In this document: positions 25,101-37,600 of the stretch, piece by piece | Position numbering within the stretch: the stretch's first letter is position 1 | Layout: every line of letters starts with the position of its first letter | Source: Hippophae tibetana | Lineage: Eukaryota > Streptophyta > Magnoliopsida > Rosales > Elaeagnaceae | Length of the DNA stretch: 64,000 nt | Assembly: GCA_037013495.1 (NCBI GenBank) | Contig: CM072801.1 | Location: 110,677,816 to 110,741,815, forward strand | Direction: 5' to 3' | Made by a program: the position numbers and the translations under genes | The notes under the pieces: model-generated | Told to the model about the DNA's origin: nothing | What the model saw: the letters and a program-made list of their open reading frames with translations, nothing else | Databases searched by the model: none

Positions 25101-27404
25101 GGTATTAATTATGGTTGTAACTAAAACCTGTTATAATTTTTAATTTGTGCATTGAAATGACTACTATAATATATTAAATTTGAAGCTCGTTCCGATACCT
25201 AAAAACGCTCCATAGCAATAGTATATTTCCCCACTTTTGTCAACCCGAATTTCATGGTTCATACTACATAATGATGTCATAAACTTTGGTCGCACCTTAT
25301 TTCGTTGTAATCTGTTGTTGGCCTTTAGGATTTCAATTTGTTTATCTTAGCCATATTCTTAGTAATTCAATCTTTCTTATTCCATTGAGTACCAGGGTTC
25401 TTAGGTTGTCCGCAAAAGGGATTCGCATTGTTTGGGATCATAGCCTTGGTTGCTGATAATAGTGTATCTATCTTCACATATCTATTTTGTTAATTTTAGA
25501 TTTAAAAAAATTTGTGCTTTGGAGGTTTTGTCCTCTCTTAAGTCACAAATTAAAAAAATAGAAAGAAATTGTGTCCTTTCTTTTATTTCAATTTTGTTGA
25601 CATTGTTTTCCACTTTGGATTTCATATCTTATTTTTCTTTAAAATCTCGTCATCTTTTACTTTTCTTTGTTTTATGTGTTCCACCTTTCTTTCTTCTTAG
25701 GAAAACAAGAGAGCTAATACAGTTCACAATGTAAAAACAAGAAGAAGGTATTAATTATGGTTGTAACTTAAAACTGTTATAACTTTTAATTTGTGCATTG
25801 AAATGACTACTATAATATATCAAATCTGAAGCTCATTCCGATACCTAAAGACACACCGTAGCAATAGTATATTTCCCCACTTTTGTCAACGCGAATTTCA
25901 CGGTTCATACTACATAATGATGTCTTAATGTTTGGTCGCACCTTATTTCGTTGTAATATGTTGTTGCCCTTTAGGATTTCAATTTGTTCATCTTAGCCAT
26001 ATTCTTAGTAATTCAATCTTTCTTATTGCTTTGAGTGCCAGGGTTCTTACGTTATCCGCAAAAGGGATTCACATCGTTTGGGATCATAGCCTTGGTTGTT
26101 GATAATAGTGTATCTATCTTCACATATCTATTTTTGGAATTTTAGATTTAAAATATTTTGTGCTTGGGAAGTTTTTCCCTCTCTTAAGTCACAAATTTCA
26201 AAAACAGAAAGAAATTGTGTCCTTAAAGTCTTGTCTTTTATTTCAATTTTGTTGACATTCTTTTCCACTTTGGATTTCATATCTGATTTTTCATTAAAAT
26301 CTCGTTATCTTTTACTTTTCTTTGTTTTATATGTTCCACCTTTCTTTTTTCTTGAGAAAAACGAGAGAGCTAATATTGTTCACAATGTAAAAACATAAAG
26401 AAGGAATTAATTGTGGTTGTAACTTAAAACTGTTATAACGTTTAATTTGTGCATCAAAATGACTATTATAAAATATCAAATCTGAAGCTCGTTTCGATAC
26501 CTAAAAACTCACCGTTGCAATAGTATATTTCCCCACTTTTGTCAACCCAAAATTCATGGTTCATACTAAATAATGATGTCTTAAACTTTGGTCGCACCTT
26601 GTTTCGTTGTAATCTCTTTTTGCTCATTAGGATTTCAATTTGTTCATCTTAGCCATATTCTTACTAATTCAATCTTTCTTATTCCATTGAGTTCCAGCGT
26701 TCTTAGGTTGTCCGCAAAAGGGATTCGTATCGTTTGGGATGATAACCTTGGTTGCTCCAAATAGTGTATCTATCTTCACATATCTATTTTTCGAATTTTA
26801 GATTTAAAAAAATTTGTGCTTTGAAGGTTTTCTCCACTCTTAAGTCACAAATTAAAAAAATAGAAAGAAATTGTGTCCTTAAAGTCTTGTCTTTTATTTC
26901 AATTTTGTTGACATTGTTTTCCACTTTGGATTTCATATCTTATTTTTCTTTAAAATCTCGTTATCTTTTACTTTTCTTTGTTTTATGTGTTCCACCTTTC
27001 TTTTTTCTTAGAAAAAAAGAGAGCTAATACAGTTCACAGTGTAAACACAAGGAGAAGGTATTAATTATGGTTGTAACTTAAAACTGTTATAATTTTTATT
27101 TGTGCATTGAAATGACTACTATAATATATCAAATCTGAAGCTCGTTCTGATACCTAAAACCGCACAGTAGCAATAGTATATTTCCCCACTTTTGTCAACC
27201 TAAATTTCATGGTTCGTACTACATAATGATGTCTTAAAATTTGGTCGCACCTTATTTCGTTGTAATCTCTTTTTGCTCATTAGGATTCCAATTTGTTCAT
27301 CTTAGCCATATTCTTAGTAATTCAATCTTTCTTATTCCATTGAGTTCCATCGTTCTTAGGTTGTAAGCAAAAGGGATTCGCATCGTTTGGGATCATAACA
27401 TTGG
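22186..27404. repeat. Array block 8: eight monomers, two short by 9 bp
   Basis: Landmarks lie at 22186, 22839, 23494, 24150, 24804, 25450, 26096 and 26752. The pair 22186-22839 is repeated as 24804-25450, about 2618 bp (four monomers) on. Shared features are CTTAGAAAAACAATAGAGC in the first members and CTATTTTGTTAATTTTAG in the second. The 646-bp steps after 24804 and 25450 come from the same 9-bp deletion in both. Copies 23494 and 24150 belong to the CTCAAA landmark type with TTTTAAAAAGAGAAAG or TTATAAAAAGAG. Confidence 0.88.
24804..26095. repeat. Adjacent monomers sharing a 9-bp deletion (646 bp each)
   Basis: In both copies the usual GTGTCCTTAAAGTCTTG is shortened so that GTGTCC runs straight into TTTCTTTTATTTC, at about 24930 and 25576. 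Nine bases are lost in each. The copies are otherwise different types: the first resembles 22186 and the second resembles 22839, and neither of those relatives has the deletion. The deletion was therefore probably copied from one neighbour to the other after the four-monomer duplication. Confidence 0.88.
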
Positions 27405-30197
27405 TTGCTCAAAATAGTGTATCTATCTTCACATATCTATTTTTTGAATTTTAGATTAAAAAAATTTTGTGCTTTGGAGGTTTTCCCCTCTCTTAAGTCA
27501 CAAATTTTAAAAAGAGAAAGAAATTGTGTCCTTATAGTCTTGTCTTTTATTTCAATTTTGTTGACATTGTTTTTCCACTTTGCATTTCATATCTTATTTT
27601 CCTTTAAAATCTCGTTATCTTTTACTTTTCTTTGTTTTATGTGTTCGACCTTTCTTTCTTCTCGAGAAAAACAAAAGACTAATATAGTTCACAGGATAAA
27701 AACAAAAAGAAGGTATTAATTGGGGTTGTAAATTAAAACTGTTATAACTTTTAATTTCTGCATAGAAATTACTAGTATAATATATCAAATCTGAAGCTCG
27801 TTTCGATGCCTAAAAACGCACCGTAGCAATAGTATATTTCCCCACTTTTGTCAACCCGAATTTCATGGTTCATACTACATAACGATGTCTTAAACTTTTG
27901 TCGCACTTTATTTCGTTGTAAACTGTTCTTGCTCTTTAGTATTTCAATTTGTTCATCTTAGCCATATTCTTAGAAATCCAATATTTCTTATTCCTTTGAG
28001 TTCCAGAGTTCTTAGGTTGTCCGCAAAAGGGATTCACATCATTTGGGATCATAGACTTGGGTGCTGATAATAGTGTATCTATCTTCACATATCTATTTTT
28101 TGAATTTTAGGTTTACATATTTTTCTCCTTTGGAGGTTTTCTCCTCTCTTAAGTCACAAATTAAAAAAATAGAAAGAAATTGTGTCCTTAAAGTCTTGTC
28201 TTTTATTTCAATTTTGTTGACATTGTTTTTCCACTTTGGATTTCATATCTTATTTTTCTTTAAAATCTCATTATCTTTTACTTTTCTTTGTTTTATATGT
28301 TCCACCTTTCTTTTTTCTTAGAAAAAAACAGAGCTAATACAGTTCATCGTGTAAACACAAGGAGAAGGTATTAATTATGGTTGTAACTTAAAACTATTAT
28401 AACTTTTAATTTGTGCATTGAAATGACTACTATAATATATCAAATCTGAAGCTCGTTCTGATACCTAAAACCACACAGTAGCAATAGTATATTTCCCCAC
28501 TTTTGTCAACCCAAATTTCATGGTTCGTACTACATAATGATGTCTTAAAATTTGGTCGCACCTTATTTCGTTGTAATCTCTTTTTGCTCATTAGTATTCC
28601 AATTTCTTCATCTTAGCCATATTCTTAGTAATTCAATCTTCCTTATTCCATTGAGTTCCAACGTTCTTAGGTTGTAAGCAAAAGGGATTCACATCGTTTG
28701 GGATCATAACATTGGTTGCTCAAAATAGTGTATCTATCTTCACATATCTATTTTTTGAATTTTAGATTAAAAAAATTTTGTGCTTTGGAGGTTTTCCCCT
28801 CTCTTAAGTCACAAATTTTAAAAAGAGAAAGAAATTGTGTCCTTATAGTCTTGTCTTTTATTTCAATTTTGTTGACATTGTTTTTCCACTTTGCATTTCA
28901 TATCTTATTTTCCTTTAAAATCTCGTTATCTTTTACTTTTCTTTGTTTTATGTGTTCGACCTTTCTTTCTTCTCGAGAAAAACAAAAGACTAATATAGTT
29001 CACAGGATAAAAACAAAAAGAAGGTATTAATTGGGGTTGTAAATTAAAACTGTTATAACTTTTAATTTCTGCATAGAAATTACTAGTATAATATATCAAA
29101 TCTGAAGCTCGTTTCGATGCCTAAAAACGCACCGTAGCAATAGTATATTTCCCCACTTTTGTCAACCCGAATTTCATGGTTCATACTACATAACGATGTC
29201 TTAAACTTTTGTCGCACTTTATTTCGTTGTAAACTGTTCTTGCTCTTTAGTATTTCAATTTGTTCATCTTAGCCATATTCTTAGAAATCCAATATTTCTT
29301 ATTCCTTTGAGTTCCAGAGTTCTTAGGTTGTCCGCAAAAGGGATTCACATCATTTGGGATCATAGACTTGGGTGCTGATAATAGTGTATCTATCTTCACA
29401 TATCTATTTTTTGAATTTTAGGTTTACATATTTTTCTCCTTTGGAGGTTTTCTCCTCTCTTAAGTCACAAATTAAAAAAATAGAAAGAAATTGTGTCCTT
29501 AAAGTCTTGTCTTTTATTTCAATTTTGTTGACATTGTTTTTCCACTTTGGATTTCATATCTTATTTTTCTTTAAAATCTCATTATCTTTTACTTTTCTTT
29601 GTTTTATATGTTCCACCTTTCTTTTTTCTTAGAAAAAAACAGAGCTAATACAGTTCATCGTGTAAACACAAGGAGAAGGTATTAATTATGGTTGTAACTT
29701 AAAACTATTATAACTTTTAATTTGTGCATTGAAATGACTACTATAATATATCAAATCTGAAGCTCGTTCTGATACCTAAAACCACACAGTAGCAATAGTA
29801 TATTTCCCCACTTTTGTCAACCCAAATTTCATGGTTCGTACTACATAATGATGTCTTAAAATTTGGTCGCACCTTATTTCGTTGTAATCTCTTTTTGCTC
29901 ATTAGTATTCCAATTTCTTCATCTTAGCCATATTCTTAGTAATTCAATCTTCCTTATTCCATTGAGTTCCAACGTTCTTAGGTTGTAAGCAAAAGGGATT
30001 CACATCGTTTGGGATCATAACATTGGTTGCTCAAAATAGTGTATCTATCTTCACATATCTATTTTTTGAATTTTAGATTAAAAAAATTTTGTGCTTTGGA
30101 GGTTTTCCCCTCTCTTAAGTCACAAATTTTAAAAAGAGAAAGAAATTGTGTCCTTATAGTCTTGTCTTTTATTTCAATTTTGTTGACATTGTTTTTC
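27382..30197. repeat. Near-identical tandem duplication of a 1311-bp dimer
   Basis: The two-monomer unit at 27405-28715 (landmarks 27405, 28061) is followed by a copy at 28716-30026 (landmarks 28716, 29372). In the stretches I compared I saw no difference between about 27382-28886 and 28693-30197. Shared private variants include CTTTGCATTTC, CTCGAGAAAAACAAAAGAC, GTTTACATATTTTTCTCC and AGTTCATCGTGTAAACAC. Left of about 27381 the two flanks differ (TTCCATCGTTC against TTCCAACGTTC), which places the start of the duplicated tract. The dimer joins a CTCAAA-landmark copy to a TGATAA-landmark copy. Confidence 0.92.
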
Positions 30198-31337
30198 CAC
30201 TTTGGATTTCATATCTTATTTTTCTTCAAAATCTCGTTATCTTTTACTTTTCTTTGTTTTATGTGTTCCACCTTTCTTTCTTCTCGAGAAAAACAAGAGA
30301 CTAATACAGTTCACAGGATAAAAACAAAAGGAAGGTATTAATTGGGGTTGTAAATTAAAACTGTTATAACTTTTAATTTTTGCATAGAAATGACTAGTAT
30401 AATATATCAAATCTGAAGCTCGTTTCGATGCCTAAAAACGCACCGTAGCAATAGTATATTTCCCCACTTTTGTCAACCCGAATTTCATGGTTCATACTAC
30501 ATAATGATGTCTTAAACTTTAGTCGCACTTTATTTCGTTGTAAACTGTTCTTGCTCTTTAGTATTTCAATTTGTTCATCTTAGCCATATTCTTAGAAATT
30601 CAATATTTCTTATTCCTTTGAGTTCCAGGGTTCTTAGGTTGTCCGCAAAAGGGATTCACATCGTTTGGGATCATAGACTTGGGTGCTGATAATAGTGTAT
30701 CTATCTTCACATATCTATTTTTTGAATTTTAGGTTTAAATATTTTTCTCCTTTGGAAGTTTTCTCCTCTCTTAAGTCACAAATTAAAAAAATAGAAAGAA
30801 ATTGTGTCCTTAAAGTCTTGTCTTTTATTTCAATTTTGTTGACATTGTTTTTCCACTTTGGATTTCATATCTTATTTTTCTTTAAAATCTCGTTATCTTT
30901 TACTTTTCTTTGGTTTATGTGTTCCACCTTTCTTTTTTCTTAGAAAAAAAGAGAGCTAATACAGTTCACAGTGTAAACACAAGGAAAAGGTATTAATTAT
31001 GGTTGTAACTTAAAACTGTTATAACTTTTAATTTGTGCATTGAAATGACTACTATAATATATCAAATCTGAAACTCGTTCTGATACCTAAAAACGCACAG
31101 TAGCAATAGTATATTTCCCCACTTTTGTCAACCCAAATTTCATGGTTCGTACTACATAATGATGTCTTAAAATTTGGTCGCACCTTATTTCGTTGTAATC
31201 TGTTCTTGCCCTTTAGGATTTCAATTTGTTCATCTTAGCCATATTCTTAGTAATTCAATCTTTCTTATTGCTTTGAGTGTTAGGGTTCTTAGGTTATCCG
31301 CAAAAGGGATTCGCATCGTTTGGAATCATAGCCATGG
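30027..31337. repeat. Third, more diverged copy of the 1311-bp dimer
   Basis: Landmarks lie at 30027 and 30683. This pair has the same two monomer types as the upstream dimers but differs at many sites: CTTTGGATTTC instead of CTTTGCATTTC, TTCTTCAAAATC, CAAGAGACTAATACAG, and GTTTAAATATTTTTCTCC instead of GTTTACATATT. The near-identity of the upstream copies ends near 30197, inside this unit. Confidence 0.88.
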
Positions 31338-34300
31338 TTGTTGATAATAGTGTATCTATCTTCACATATCTATTTTTGGAATTTTAGATTTAAAATATTT
31401 TGTGCTTGGGAAGTTTTACCCTTTCTTAAGTCACAAATTTCAAAAAGAGAAAGAAATTGTGTCCTTAAAGTCTTGTCTTTTATTTCAATTTTGTTGACAT
31501 TGTTTTCCACTTTGGATTTCATATCTTATTTTTCATTAAAATCTCGTTATCTTTTACTTTTCTTTGTTTTATATGTTCCACCTTTCTTTTTTCTTGAGAA
31601 AAACGAGAGAGCTAATACTGTTCACAATGTAAAAACAAGAAGAAGGTATTAATTATGGTTGCAACTTAAAACTGTTATAACTTTTAATTTGTGCATTTAA
31701 ATGACTACTATAACATATCCAATCTAAAGATCGTTCTGATACCTAAACACGCACGTAGCAATAGTATATTTCCCCACTTTTGTCAACCCAAATTTCATGG
31801 TTCGTACTACATAATGATGTCTTAAAATTTGGTCGCACCTTGTTTCATTGTAATCTCTTTTTGCTCATTAGGATTCCAATTTGTTCATCTTAGCCATATT
31901 CTTAGTAATTCAATCTTTCTTATTCCATTGAGTTCCAGTGTTCTTAGGTTGTCCGCAAAAGGGATTCGCATCATTTGGGATCATAACATTGGTTGCTCAA
32001 AATAGTATATCTATCTTCAAATATCTATTTTGCGAATTTTAGATTTAAAACATTTTGTGCTTTGAAGGTTTTCTCCTCTCTTAAGTCACAAATTTTAAAA
32101 AGAGAAAGAAATTGTGTCCTTAAAGTCTTGTCTTTTATTTCAATTTTGTTGACATTGTTTTCCACTTTGGATTTCGTATCTTATTTTTCTTTAAAATCTC
32201 GTTATCTTTTACTTTTCTTTGTTTTATATGTTCAACCTTTCTTTTTTCTTGAGAAAAACAAGAGAGCTAATACAGTTCACAGTGTAAAAACAAAAAGAAG
32301 GTATTAATTATGGTTGTAACTTAAAACTGTTATAACTTTTAATTTGTGCATTTAAATGACTACTATAATATATCAAATTTGAAGCTCGTTCCGATATCTA
32401 AAGACGCACCGTTGCAATAGTATATTTCCCCGCTTTTGTCAACCCAAATTTCATGGTTCATACTACATAATGATGTCTTAATGTTTGGTCGCACCTTATT
32501 TCGTTGTAATATGTTGTTGCCCTTTAGGATTTCAATTTGTTCATCTTACCAATATTCTTAGTAATTCAATCTTTCTTTTTCCATTGAGTTCCAGGGTTCT
32601 TAGGTTGTCCACAAAAGGGATTCATATCGTTTGGGATCATAGCCTTGGTAGCTGATAATAGTGTATCTATCTTCACATATCTATTTTTTGAATTTTAGAT
32701 TTAAAAAAATTTGTGCTTTGTAGTTTTTCCCCTCTCTTAAGTTACAAATTTTAAAAAGAGAAAGAAATTGTGTCCTTATAGTCTTGTCTTTTATTTCAAT
32801 TTTGTTGACATTGTTTTCCACTTTGGATTTCATATCTTATTTTTCATTAAAATCTCGTTATCTTTTACTTTTCTTTGTTTTATATGTTCCACCTTTCTTT
32901 TTTCTTGAGAAAAACGAGAGAGCTAATACTGTTCACAATGTAAAAATAAAAGGAAGGTATTAATTGTGGTTGTAACTTAAAACTGTTATAACTTTTAATT
33001 TGTGCATCAAAATGACTATTATAAAATATCAAATCTAAAGATCCTTCCGATACCTAAACACGCACCGTAGCAATAGTATATTTCCCCACTTTTGTCAACC
33101 CAAATTTCATGGTTCGTACTACATAATGATGTCTTAAAATTTGATCGCACCTTGTTTCGTTGTAATCTCTTTTTTCTCATTAGGATTCCAATTTGTTCAT
33201 CTTAGCCATATTCTTAGTAATTCAATCTTTCTTATTACATTGAGTTCCAGCGTTCTTGGGTTGTAAGCAAAAGGGATTCGCATCGTTTGGGATCATAACA
33301 TTGGTTGCTCAAAATAGTGTATCTATCTTCACATATCTATTTTGTGAATTTTAGATTTAAAAAATTTTGTGGTTTGGAGGTTTTCCCCTCTCTTAAGTCA
33401 CAAATTTTAAAAAGAGAAAGAAATTGTGTCCTTATAGTCTTGTCTTTTATTTCATTTTTGTTGACATTGTTTTCCACTTTGGATTTCGTATCTTATTTTT
33501 CTTTAAAATCTCGTTATCTTTTACTTTTCTTTGTTTTATATGTTCAACCTTTCTTTTTTCTGGAGAAAAACAAGAGAGCTAATACAGTTCACAGTGTAAA
33601 AACAAAAAGAAGGTATTAATTATGGTTGTAACTTAAAACTGTTATAACTTTTAATTTGTGCATTTAAATGACTACTATAATATATCAAATCTGAAGCTCG
33701 TTCCGATACCTAAAGACGCACCGTAGCAATAGTATATTTCCCCACTTTTGTCAACCCGAATTTCATGTTTCATACTACATAATGATGTCTTAATGTTTGG
33801 TCGCACCTTATTTCGTTGTAATATGTTGTTGCCCTTTAGAATTTCAATTTGTTCATCTTAGCAATATTCTTAGTAATTCAATCTTTCTTATTCCACTGAG
33901 TTCCAGGGTTCTTAGGTTGTCCGCAAAAGGGATTCATATCGTTTGGGATCATAGCCTTGGTAGCTGATAATAGTGTATCTATCTTCACATATCTATTTTT
34001 TGAATTTTAGATTTAAAAAAATTTGTGCTTTGGAGTTTTTCCCCTCTCTTAAGTCAGAAATTTTAAAAAGAGAAAGAAATTGTGTCCTTATAGTCTTGTC
34101 TTTTATTTCAATTTTGTTGACATTGTTTTCCACTTTATATTTTATATCTTATTTTTCTTTAAAATCTCGTTATCTTTTACTTTTCTTTGTTTTATGTGTT
34201 CCACCTTTCTTTCTTCTTGAGAAAAACAAGAGAGCTAATACAATTCACAGTGTAAAAACAAGAAGAAGGTATTAATTATGGTTGTAACTTAAAACTCTTA

Positions 34301-34616
34301 TAACTTTTAATTTGTGCATTTAAATGACTACTATAACATATCCAATCTAAAGATCGTTCCGATACCTAAAGACGCACCGTAGCAATAGTATATTTCCCCA
34401 CTTTTGTCAACCCGAATGTCATGGTTCATACTACATAATGATGTCTTAATGTTTGGTCGCACCTTATTTCGTTGTAATATGTTGTTGCCCTTTAGGATTT
34501 CAATTTGTTCATCTTAGCAATATTCTTAGTAATTCAATCTTTCTTATTCCACTGAGTTCCAGGGTTCTTAGGTTGTCCGCAAAAGGGATTCATATCGTTT
34601 GGGATCATAGCCTTGG
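31338..34616. repeat. Array block 10: five monomers
   Basis: Landmarks lie at 31338, 31993, 32649, 33305 and 33961. Copy 31338 resembles 26096 (5242 bp, eight monomers, upstream), sharing TTGCTTTGAGTG and GGTTATCCGC. Copies 32649 and 33961 have the TAGCTGATAATAG landmark variant that dominates to 44 kb. Copies 31993 and 33305 have GGATTTCGTATC and GTTCAACC. The monomers starting at 33961 and 34617 share the flank TTCCACTGAGTTCCAGGG and CATATCG, so one is a recent duplicate of the other in that part. Confidence 0.87.
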
Positions 34617-37600
34617 TAGCTGATAATAGTGTATCTATCTTCACATATCTATTTTTTGAATTTTAGATTTAAAAAAATTTGTGCTTTGGAGTTTTTCCCC
34701 TCTCTTAAGTCACAAATTTCAAAAAGAGAAAGAAATTGTGTCCTTAAAGTCTTGTCTTTTATTTCAATTTTGTTGACATTGTTTTCCACTTTGGATTTCA
34801 TATCTTATTTTTCATTAAAATCTCGTTATCTTTTACTTTTCTTTGTTTTATATGTTCCACCTTTCTTTTTTCTTGAGAAAAACAAGAGAGCTAATACTGT
34901 TCACAATGGAAAAGCAAAAAGAAGGTATTAATTGTGGTTCTAACTTAAAACTGTTATAACTTTTAATTTGTGCATCAAAATGACTATTATAAAATATCAA
35001 ATCTGAAGCTCGTTCCGATACCTAAAAACGCACCGTAGCAATAGTATATTTCCCCACTTTTGTCAACCCAAAATTCATGGTTCATACTACATAATGATGT
35101 CTTAAACTTTGGTCGCACCTTGTTTCGTTGTAATCTCTTTTTGCTCATTAGGATTTCAATTTGTTCATCTTAGCCATATTCTTACTAATTCAATCTTTCT
35201 TATTCCATTGAGTTCCAGCGTTCTTAGGTTGTCCGCAAAAGAGATTCGCATCGTTTGGGATCATAACCTTGGTTGCTCCAAATAGTGTATCTATCTTCAC
35301 ATATCTATTTTTCGAATTTTAGATTTAAAACAATTTGTGCTTTGAAGGTTTTCTCTCCTCTCTTAAGTCACAAATTAAAAAATAGAAATAAATTGTGTCC
35401 TTAAAGTCTTGTCTTTTATTTCAATTTTGTTGACATTGTTTTCCACTTTGGATTTCATATCTTATTTTTCTTTAAAATCTCGTTATCTTTTACTTTTCTC
35501 TGTTTTATGTGTTCCACCTTTCTTTCTTCTTGAGAAAAACAAGAGAGCTAATACAGTTCATAGTGTACAAACAAGAAGAAGGTATTAATTATGGTTGTAA
35601 CTTAAAACTGTTATAACTTTTAATTTGTGCATTTAAATGACTACTATAACATATCAAATCTAAAGATCGTTCCGATACCTAAACACGCACCGTAGCAATA
35701 GTATATTTCCCCACTTTTGTCAACACAAATTTCATGGTTCATACTACATAATGATGTCTTAATGTTTGGTCGCACCTTATTTCGTTGTAATATGTTGTTG
35801 CCCTTTAGGATTTCAATTTGTTCATCTTAGCAATATTCTTATTAATTCAATCTTTCTTATTCCATTGAGTTCCAGGGTTCTTAGGTTGTCTGCAAAAGGG
35901 ATTCATATCGTTTGGGATCATAGCCTTGGTAGCTGATATTAGTGTATCTATCTTCACATATCTATTTTTTGAATTTTAGATTTAAAAAAAAAATTCCTTT
36001 GGAGTTTTTCCCCTCTCTTAAGTCACAAATTTTAAAAAGAGAAAGAAATTGTGTCCTTATAGTCTTGTCTTTTATTTCAATTTTGTTGACATTGTTTTCC
36101 ACTTTGGATTTCATATCTTATTTTTCTTTAAAATCTCGTTATCTTTTACTTTTCTTTGTTTTATGTGTTCCACCTTTTTTTTCTTGAGAAAAACAAGAGA
36201 GCTAATACAGTTCACAGTGTAAAAACAACAAGAAGGTATTAATTTTGGTTCTAACTTAAAACTGTTATAACTTTTAATTTGTGATCAAAATGACTACTAT
36301 AACATATCAAATCTGAAGCTCGTTCTGATACCTAAAACCGCACAGTAGAAATAGTATATTTCCCCACTTTTGTCAACCCAAATTTCATGGTTCGTACTAC
36401 ATAATGATGTCTTAAAATTTGGTCGCACCTTATTTCGTTGTAATCTCTTTTTGCTCATTAGGTTTCCACTTTGTTCATCTTAGCCATATTCTTAGTAATT
36501 CAATCTTTCTTATTCCATTGAGTTCCAGCGTTCTTAGGTTGTCCGCAAAAGGGATTCATATCGTTTGGGATCATAGCCTTGGTAGCTGATAATAGTGTAT
36601 CTATCTTCACATATCTATTTTTTGAATTTTAGATTTAAAAAGATTTTTGCTTTGGAGTTTTTCCCCTCTCTTAAGTCACAAATTTTAAAAAGAGAAAGAA
36701 ATTGTGTCCTTATAGTCTTGTCTTTTATTTCAATTTTGTTGACATTGTTTTCCACTTTGGATTTCATATCTTATTTTTTTTAAAATCTCGTTATCTTTTA
36801 CTTTTCTTTGTTTTATGTGTTCCACCTTTCTTTTTTCTTGAGAAAAACAAGAGAGCTAATACAGTTCACAGTGTAAAAACAAAAAGAAGGTATTAATTTT
36901 GGTTGTAACTTAAAACTGTTATAACTTTTAATTTGTGATCAAAATGACTACTATAACATATCAAATCTGAAGCTCGTTCTGATACCTAAAACCGCACAGT
37001 AGCAATAGTATATTTCCCCACTTTTGTCAACCCAAATTTCATGGTTCGTACTACATAATGATGTCTTAAAATTTGGTCGCACCTTATTTCGTTGTAATCT
37101 CTTTTTGCTCATTAGGATTCCACTTTGTTCATCTTAGCCATATTCTTAGTAATTCAATCTTTCTTATTCCATTGAGTTCCAGCGTTCTTAGGTTGTCCGC
37201 AAAAGGGATTCATATCACTTGGGATCATAGCTTTGGTAGCTGATAATAGTGTATCTATCTTCACATATCTATTTTTTGAATTTTAGATTTAAAAAAATTT
37301 GTGCTTTGGAGTTTTTCCCCTCTCTTAAGTCACAAATTTTAAAAAGAGAAAGAAATTGTGTCCTTATAGTCTTGTCTTTTATTTCAATTTTGTTGACATT
37401 GTTTTCTACTTTGGATTTCATATCTTATTTTTCTTTAAAATCTCGTTATCTTTTACTTTTCTTTGTTTTATGTGTTCCACCTTTCTTTCTTCTAAGAAAA
37501 ACAAGAGAGCTAATACAGTTCACAGTGTAAAAACAAAAAGAAGGTATTAATTGGGGTTGTAAATTAAAAATTTTATCACTTTTAATTTGTGCAACAAAAT

